Origin: Clostridia bacterium
GTDB taxonomy: Bacteria > Bacillota > Clostridia > Saccharofermentanales > UBA5734
Assembly (NCBI GenBank): GCA_009929975.1
Contig: RZZF01000042.1
Location: forward strand, 1-10,206
DNA length: 10,206 nucleotides
Direction: 5' to 3'
Shown here: one piece after another, positions 5,981 through 10,206 of the stretch
How the letters are laid out: each line of letters opens with the position of its first letter
How positions within the stretch are numbered: position 1 is the first letter of the stretch
The notes under the pieces: model-generated
Told to the model about the DNA's origin: nothing
The model's input: only the letters and a program-made list of their open reading frames with translations
The model's database searches: none
Program-made: the position numbers and the translations under genes

Positions 5981-7419
5981 ACAATCACGGATTCAATACC
6001 GAGAATATCCGCGATCTTCCGGAGCGTCTCAGCATGATGCCCGACTCCCAGCGCATAATGGTGGGTCGGTCCCTCCATCACCCATGCCTTGACAAACGCT
6101 CTGGTGTTCGGTGCGAAAAACGCGCGCGTATTCGTGTTGCCGGTTGGCGGGATCGGCCCTTTCCGGCTGATCCCCTCTCCGATGACAAACTTGAACGCGC
6201 CAGTGGCGGTCTGGGTCAGGCCCAGCATGGTGATCGGACCTTCCTTTATCTTGAACTCAACTGAAGCACCGTGACCGGGTTTGCCATGGAACTTTTTCAG
6301 GCTGCGCAGAATCGGCCGATCTTCGGCGATCGCCATATGATGCGGCCCGTCATGTCCGACCAGGATAAAATCCTCAATAAAATCAAACGGATGAAACTCA
6401 GCGAAACTTCCGCCGATATTCAATCGATCCATGATCAGCATCGCCAGACACGTTTTCAAATCAAATTCACCACACATCGGGATGCCCCGGGCGTTGAGCA
6501 TTGTATTGCCGGCGATCAGCGAGCTGATCACCCGCTGCTGCGGACTGTCCGGCCGGCCTTCATAGTAGTAGGCAAGCCCTGTCAGATCATGGCGTTCAAC
6601 CAGAGCGTCCAACGCGGCCGCACCGACCGCCGCCTGATGAAGATCCTCGTCCGTCAGCGTTTCGGTCAGAGGATCAGTCCGGGGGTCCGGCCGGTCAAAT
6701 TCAGCCAGAATCAGCTGCAGCTTCTGTTCGATCGCAAGCGGATCCGCATGATCAAATTCTCTGACCAGGTCATCAATCTCCAGCTGCGCGACATGAACAC
6801 CGAATGCGGCTGAAATCGCGGTCGGGTCGGTATGCATATCGTACATTGCTTCCATCACATGGCCCATCAGGCCGATTCGTGCGTCTTTCAGCGCATGCAG
6901 CACACAGGCGATGTCACACCAGGATTGAATCTCCTGAGCGGCAGCCGGATCATCGACCAGGGTTCCAATCACAACATCAGCGACCGGCCGGCCCAGACGG
7001 ATCGCCACGCCGGTAAACTCTGGAACTGAACAGATATTGTCATTCTCCAGCTGCATGACGGTCGATGCCCGGCTGTAGTCCATCGCGGCCCGGGGCTGCA
7101 GCGCAAGCAGAACCACCGGCTGTGTTGTTCCCAGAATAATCGGAGCAAAGGTCGCCGATGTCGCGTATGTGGCCATATTGCAGAAAATCAGGTCAAGCTG
7201 GTCCCGGCGCATTCTGGCCGCGATGGCGGCAGCCGCGGGCTGTCCGTTCGCGAACCCATAATCGATCAGATTGATTTCATAGCCGGCCAGCTGTTCTTTC
7301 AAGGTCTGATGATAATCCTCGAGTGTGGCCTGCAAACCGTCAAACTGTGCATAGTATGTATCGTGAACCACGGCGAATAATCCGATATTCGCTGTTCGTC
7401 CTGCTGTTCGCTCAATCAT
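5971..7419 (-). CDS. L-arabinose/L-fucose isomerase family sugar isomerase
   Basis: A 482-residue cytoplasmic enzyme of the fold shared by L-arabinose and L-fucose isomerases, which interconvert aldoses and ketoses with Mn2+ at the active site. Likely metal and catalytic residues are Glu318 (MCGEFDLK), Glu341 (SFAEFHPFDF), His356 or His361 (GHDGPHH), and His453/His454 (GPTHHYALGVGHH). This matches the Glu-Glu-His-His set of AraA. The N-terminal domain (about 10-180) has the alternating strands and helices of the family. The sequence differs from classical AraA in its motifs, so the substrate may be another sugar. GAGGT, seven bases before the ATG, is the ribosome binding site. The gene starts 19 bases after the mannosidase stop and is surely cotranscribed with it. 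I leave out araA because specificity is not established. Confidence 0.85.
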   Translation of the reverse strand: MIERTAGRTANIGLFAVVHDTYYAQFDGLQATLEDYHQTLKEQLAGYEINLIDYGFANGQPAAAAIAARMRRDQLDLIFCNMATYATSATFAPIILGTTQPVVLLALQPRAAMDYSRASTVMQLENDNICSVPEFTGVAIRLGRPVADVVIGTLVDDPAAAQEIQSWCDIACVLHALKDARIGLMGHVMEAMYDMHTDPTAISAAFGVHVAQLEIDDLVREFDHADPLAIEQKLQLILAEFDRPDPRTDPLTETLTDEDLHQAAVGAAALDALVERHDLTGLAYYYEGRPDSPQQRVISSLIAGNTMLNARGIPMCGEFDLKTCLAMLIMDRLNIGGSFAEFHPFDFIEDFILVGHDGPHHMAIAEDRPILRSLKKFHGKPGHGASVEFKIKEGPITMLGLTQTATGAFKFVIGEGISRKGPIPPTGNTNTRAFFAPNTRAFVKAWVMEGPTHHYALGVGHHAETLRKIADILGIESVIVKA

Positions 7420-7438
7420 GATCGCAACCTCTTTCCGG

Positions 7439-9652
7439 TCAGGTGTAGAAAATCAGCCGGTATTCGCTCGAGAGATGGCCACAATCCAAAACCAGTTTCA
7501 ATTCGCTTGGCACCCGTCCTTTTAGTTGAACAGCATCCGTGTTCAACGGCGTCAATTTCTGCCGGTCCTCTTCATGATTGAATTCCGGCAGACGGTAGCG
7601 CAAGGTCGGTCCGGCCAGATTGATGTTAGGCAGTCCGGCCGCATAGGACCAGTTGAGAACAAAATGCCGTTTCCCGCCAAATTCCAGCCAGGCGGTCACC
7701 TCTCCGGCTTCTGATGGCTGGCATCCGTCATTCAGAAGCCACAAGTCGGCTTCAAACAGCTCACCGGGCCGCCAGGTGAATTTGGTAATTCTCGCGCTGA
7801 TCAACTGCCCGCGGCAGCTGGCAGATACCGCGTCATAAGCCGGCTTTGGACTGGCAGGATAATTGATCAGTGAATTGTTGGCAAGCGTCGGCCACGGTTC
7901 ATTGTAGCACCAGTTCAGGGCCATCGAACAATAAGGCTTTTGCCGGCGCGCCTCTTCATAAATCGCCTTGTACCCCTCACTCTGCAGCCACTGGCTCCAT
8001 TCGATCAACTGCTCCAGCCGGTCCGGACGGCCAAAATAATCTTCGATCAGGGACTGGCAGGACCAGGTGTCCGTATCCCCCCACGATCTGAAGGCGTGAT
8101 GGCTGATCGTCAGTTCGTTTTCAAGCAATGGAAACAGATTGTCTTTTTCACTGATCTTCAGACAACAGTCCAGATTCGACAGTGAAGGAACGCCGAATTC
8201 TGTATAGGCGGTGTAATGCGCTTCGGCCATTGCCTGATACACTTCCCGCCCGTCCGGATAACGAAACAGATAGCAGCCGTGTGCCATGCCCATCAGCGGC
8301 GATGTCGCCAGAAAAGGCCGCTGCGGATCGAGCTCATAGCACACCTTGTTCAGCAGACGGAGAGCCGCGGACTGATCCGTCATTTTTGACCAGCTGTTGA
8401 ACAGTTCGTTCCCACCGCACCAGAGTGTCAGGCTGGCCCGGCCGCGCAGCCGTCGGATCACCGCCCGGGCTTCCTGTTCCAGGACGGCGAGATACGATTT
8501 CGTTCCGCGGTACTGGTTGCAGGCAAGAGGGAATTCCTGCCAGACCATCAGCCCCATCTCATCACACAGGTCGAAAAAACTGTCTTTATTGACGATGCCG
8601 CCACCCCAGACCCGCAGCAGATTCATGTGGGCGTCTTTTGCCAGCTGCAGCAGCGGCTGATAAGTTTCTTTGCGGATCGTTCCCGGAAAAACCTCCGGAT
8701 TGACCCAGTTGCTGCCCTTGCAGAATACCGGTACATTGTTCAGTGTCACCGTGATCGGGACATGGCTGCGGGATTTGGGAAATCCAACCGGCTCATTCCA
8801 GGTTCCCTCATTCATTTCCAGTGTCAGGGTGCGAAAGCCGATCCGGCCGCTTTTTACATCGCATAGGACCTGTTTGTGAACCAGCCGCGCTTCCCAGCGG
8901 TAGAGATTCGCGTCCCCGTAGCCGTTGCACCACCATAGTTTCGGTTGATCGACGCAGCCGATTTCGCCTTGCCTGTCAGTCTTGAGAATTTCATGGCCGG
9001 CCGGATCGTAGAGCGCGATGCTTAGCTCCCCCTCGCCGTCGATCGCCGCCGCGAAGCACAGGAGGGCCTGGTCCAGCCGCTCATTCAGTTCATAGGTCAG
9101 TTCAGCCTGACGGATCCGGTTGACCGAACGGATCTTCAATCCCGTCTCATCCCAGATCCCGAGTGGAATCAGCCTGGGATGCCAGTCCCAGCCATAGCTG
9201 ACCGCCGGTTTACAGGATTGCTGTGCTTCCTGCCGGGTGCCGGCAAGCCCTGTCGGATCTTTCGGGGCCGGATGGACTCGAATCTGCAGTTCGCTACCCA
9301 TATCGCCGCTCAAGTCCAATTCAAATGAACTGAACATGCCTTCGTGGCTGTATCTGAGATGACGGTTCACCAGTATGTCGCAGCGGTAGTCAACGCCCTG
9401 GCTGACCAGCCACAAACGCTGATCCGGCTGCAGGTCCACCGCTGGAATTTCCGCCCGATAGATCCAGAACCGGTCTTCCGTCCAGTGAAACAACTGATAA
9501 TTCGTGCCGTGCCGCCAGTCCGGCCAATTTTCCGCGACAGCCCAGTCGAGGTTGGCCGCTCCCGGGACCGTCGCCGCGACCCAGCGGTCAGGTTGGATTT
9601 CCGGCTGGCCCGTATGGCCAACAGTCCAGTTCAGCGCTATATCTGTCATCAT
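7439..9652 (-). CDS. GH2 beta-mannosidase-like glycoside hydrolase
   Basis: A 737-residue family 2 glycoside hydrolase without signal peptide, so cytoplasmic. Domains in order are a sugar-binding beta-sandwich (about 1-175, with VSYGWDWHP typical of beta-mannosidases), an immunoglobulin-like domain (about 180-295, with KLWWCNGYGDANLY), the TIM barrel (about 300-610), and a C-terminal beta domain. In the barrel, LTLWCGGNEL holds acid/base Glu416 and AYTEFGVPS holds nucleophile Glu485. The likely reaction is removal of terminal beta-mannose from mannan, glucomannan or N-glycan fragments. It is somewhat short compared with the usual 800-900 residues, apparently because the C-terminal domains are compact. 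GAGAGGA precedes two adjacent ATGs (9652-9650 and 9649-9647); either could be used. It is first in an operon with the isomerase, behind its own promoter. Another GH2 specificity such as beta-galactosidase is less likely. Confidence 0.9.
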   Translation of the reverse strand: MMTDIALNWTVGHTGQPEIQPDRWVAATVPGAANLDWAVAENWPDWRHGTNYQLFHWTEDRFWIYRAEIPAVDLQPDQRLWLVSQGVDYRCDILVNRHLRYSHEGMFSSFELDLSGDMGSELQIRVHPAPKDPTGLAGTRQEAQQSCKPAVSYGWDWHPRLIPLGIWDETGLKIRSVNRIRQAELTYELNERLDQALLCFAAAIDGEGELSIALYDPAGHEILKTDRQGEIGCVDQPKLWWCNGYGDANLYRWEARLVHKQVLCDVKSGRIGFRTLTLEMNEGTWNEPVGFPKSRSHVPITVTLNNVPVFCKGSNWVNPEVFPGTIRKETYQPLLQLAKDAHMNLLRVWGGGIVNKDSFFDLCDEMGLMVWQEFPLACNQYRGTKSYLAVLEQEARAVIRRLRGRASLTLWCGGNELFNSWSKMTDQSAALRLLNKVCYELDPQRPFLATSPLMGMAHGCYLFRYPDGREVYQAMAEAHYTAYTEFGVPSLSNLDCCLKISEKDNLFPLLENELTISHHAFRSWGDTDTWSCQSLIEDYFGRPDRLEQLIEWSQWLQSEGYKAIYEEARRQKPYCSMALNWCYNEPWPTLANNSLINYPASPKPAYDAVSASCRGQLISARITKFTWRPGELFEADLWLLNDGCQPSEAGEVTAWLEFGGKRHFVLNWSYAAGLPNINLAGPTLRYRLPEFNHEEDRQKLTPLNTDAVQLKGRVPSELKLVLDCGHLSSEYRLIFYT

Positions 9653-9684
9653 CTTCTATTCCTCTCTACAACGTCATCCTGTGC

Positions 9685-9711
9685 GATCTGATTCCATCGG
9701 TTGATCAGATC
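9685..9711. repeat. Inverted repeat in the mannosidase leader
   Basis: GATCTGAT (9685-9692) and ATCAGATC (9704-9711) are perfect inverted copies 11 bases apart. They lie between the predicted transcription start and the mannosidase ATG. There is no U-tract, so an operator or leader hairpin is likelier than a terminator. The same half-site recurs in the palindrome at 9938-9955. Confidence 0.6.
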
Positions 9712-9726
9712 CCCATGTTACTGATT

Positions 9727-9757
9727 ATTATAACGGTTTTCCCTGGTCTGTAACGGT
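9727..9757 (-). promoter_or_regulatory. Promoter of the mannosidase-isomerase operon with two TAACGGT repeats
   Basis: On the minus strand GTTACA (9749-9754) and a perfect TATAAT (9727-9732) are 16 bases apart. On the plus strand TAACGGT occurs at 9731-9737 and again at 9751-9757, exactly 20 bases apart and so on the same face of the helix. One copy touches each promoter box, the position expected of a repressor-binding pair. No known regulator is assigned. Confidence 0.6.
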
Positions 9758-9787
9758 CTGCGGCCCGGTTTCTAAGCCACATAAAGA

Positions 9788-9821
9788 ATAAACCCCGGAA
9801 CACCTTGTTTCCGGGGTTTAT
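9788..9821 (-). terminator. Strong rho-independent terminator after tRNA-Ser
   Basis: A perfect 13-base-pair stem joins 9788-9800 and 9809-9821 (core AAACCCCGGAA / TTCCGGGGTTT) around an 8-base loop. On the minus strand it is followed by TCTTTATG, with a short U-rich tail. It ends the tRNA transcript and insulates the mannosidase operon promoter. The AT-rich other flank could also allow termination from the plus strand. Confidence 0.9.
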
Positions 9822-9825
9822 CGTC

Positions 9826-9916
9826 TGGCGGAGGGCAAGAGATTTGAACTCTCGTTACGCTATTAACGTAAACACGATTTCCAATCGTGCGCCTTAAGCC
9901 GCTCGGCCAACCCTCC
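9826..9916 (-). tRNA. tRNA-Ser(GGA)
   Basis: The 91-base molecule has acceptor arms GGAGGGT and GCCCTCC, discriminator G and an encoded CCA (9826-9828). The anticodon arm is CACGA-TTGGAAA-TCGTG with anticodon GGA (9880-9882), reading UCC and UCU. A long variable arm (TACG...CGTA) marks it as class II serine tRNA, and the T-loop is TTCAAAT closed by GAGAG/CTCTT. The discriminator G also fits serine identity. It has its own promoter and terminator. Confidence 0.97.
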
Positions 9917-9937
9917 ACGCAATGATCGGATGATACG

Positions 9938-9955
9938 GATATCAGATCTGATATC
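9938..9955. repeat. 18-bp perfect palindrome in the tRNA-Ser leader
   Basis: GATATCAGATCTGATATC equals its own reverse complement. It starts just downstream of the predicted start of tRNA-Ser transcription, so it would be in the precursor and could form a hairpin, or bind a dimeric protein in DNA. It also contains GATATCAG twice on the plus strand (the second copy ends at 9957) with a 12-base period. Confidence 0.85.
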
Positions 9956-9965
9956 AGCAAAGGAA

Positions 9966-9994
9966 ATCTTATCATTGCATACTGGAAATGTCAA
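9966..9994 (-). promoter_or_regulatory. Sigma-A promoter of tRNA-Ser
   Basis: On the minus strand a perfect TTGACA (9989-9994) is followed after 17 bases by TAAGAT (9966-9971). Transcription should start near 9959, about 43 bases before the mature tRNA. Confidence 0.75.
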
Positions 9995-9999
9995 CGAAA

Positions 10000-10016
10000 G
10001 CGGCTGGAAAAGCCGC
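10000..10016. terminator. GC-rich hairpin upstream of the tRNA-Ser promoter
   Basis: GCGGCT (10000-10005) pairs with AGCCGC (10011-10016) around GGAAA. On the minus strand TTTCGTT follows; on the plus strand CTTCTTG follows. I see no gene that needs termination here, so it may end stray transcripts or belong to a lost neighbour. Confidence 0.45.
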
Positions 10017-10020
10017 CTTC

Positions 10021-10049
10021 TTGCGCTTTGCCGGGCAGAGCATGATAAT
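10021..10049 (+). promoter_or_regulatory. Possible promoter of the plus-strand gene at 10139
   Basis: TTGCGC (10021-10026) and GATAAT (10044-10049) are 17 bases apart. The -10 box is good (5/6) but the -35 box is poor (3/6). The leader would be about 80 bases. Confidence 0.3.
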
Positions 10050-10138
10050 GGGATCAGGCTTATGTGACCAAATGCACGGATGATTGGCCGTTCAGCCGTT
10101 ATCCTGATGAGGAGTCAAAAACTTTGGAGGGATTGCCT

Positions 10139-10206
10139 ATGGATTTCAGTCTGAATCTCAGCTCCGGCCTGTTCGCCAACGATCAGAAGTTCAAGACATT
10201 TGAACA
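10139..10206 (+). CDS. Start of an unrecognised gene, cut by the window end
   Basis: The ATG at 10139-10141 follows a strong ribosome binding site (GGAGGG, 10126-10131) by seven bases. The frame is open for 22 codons to the window edge. The visible residues begin MDFSLNLSSGLFAND and are hydrophilic after about residue 11, with no signal peptide. Too little is present to name a family. The gene diverges from tRNA-Ser, and the roughly 120 bases before it hold one GC-rich hairpin and a weak promoter candidate. Confidence 0.75.
   Translation, partial: MDFSLNLSSGLFANDQKFKTFE

Noticed and set aside
6271..6813. Plus-strand 180-codon frame inside the isomerase gene.
   Set aside because: It is antisense to a gene with conserved active-site motifs; the translation resembles no family.
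594..9652. TAG reassigned as an ordinary sense codon throughout the genome.
   Set aside because: None of the seven intact genes contains an in-frame TAG over thousands of codons, which would be very unlikely if TAG were a common amino-acid codon.
9688..9957. CRISPR-like repeats formed by the GATC/ATCAG-rich palindromes.
   Set aside because: There are only two unrelated arrangements with no regular spacer pattern and no cas genes.
9826..9960. Phage or island attachment site at tRNA-Ser.
   Set aside because: There is no second copy of the tRNA 3' end, no integrase and no mobile genes in the window.
9772..9975. Minus-strand 67-codon frame covering tRNA-Ser.
   Set aside because: It spans the tRNA and its terminator and is an accidental open frame.

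Overview
The window reads as chromosomal DNA of an anaerobic, plant-polysaccharide-using Firmicute, most likely in Clostridia. This is an inference from three things: strong sigma-A-type promoters with purine-rich AGGAGG-type ribosome binding sites, intracellular glycoside hydrolases, and a rhomboid-like protein of a kind I associate with Clostridia. GC content is a little above 50% by eye. All seven intact genes whose ends lie in the window stop with TGA. There are no insertion sequences, phage genes or CRISPR arrays, and no gene-free stretch exceeds 300 bases.

Left part (1-3274). A DNA-deoxyinosine/uracil glycosylase gene on the minus strand is cut by one in-frame TAG but still encodes family sequence on both sides of it. 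Diverging from it is a HAD-IB phosphatase. Its 3' end overlaps by 7 bases the end of a convergent GH43 beta-xylosidase/arabinofuranosidase. Diverging from GH43 is a decayed cysteine desulfurase: the N-terminus, then a junction that shifts frame, then a short piece of the middle of the protein.

Middle (3275-5956). A six-segment rhomboid-like membrane protein appears to lack the catalytic histidine. It converges on an OsmC-family peroxide-defence gene across a shared hairpin terminator. OsmC has a near-perfect TTGACA-N17-TATAAT promoter. Diverging from it is a serpin lipoprotein with an intact inhibitory hinge, preceded by a leader that can fold in two mutually exclusive ways.

Right part (5971-10206). 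A minus-strand operon carries a GH2 beta-mannosidase-like enzyme and, 19 bases downstream, an L-arabinose/L-fucose isomerase family protein. Its promoter overlaps two TAACGGT repeats spaced 20 bases apart, and its leader holds an inverted repeat. Upstream lie a 13-bp-stem terminator, tRNA-Ser(GGA) with encoded CCA, an 18-bp perfect palindrome in the tRNA leader, and the tRNA promoter. A new plus-strand gene starts at 10139 and leaves the window.

Together the GH43, GH2 and isomerase genes suggest uptake and cytoplasmic breakdown of hemicellulose or mannan oligosaccharides. OsmC and the serpin suggest defence against peroxides and against extracellular proteases. I found no clearly new multi-gene system. 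The points most worth checking are the TAG-interrupted glycosylase, the palindromes and repeats around tRNA-Ser and the mannosidase promoter, the surface serpin, and the mannosidase-isomerase pairing.
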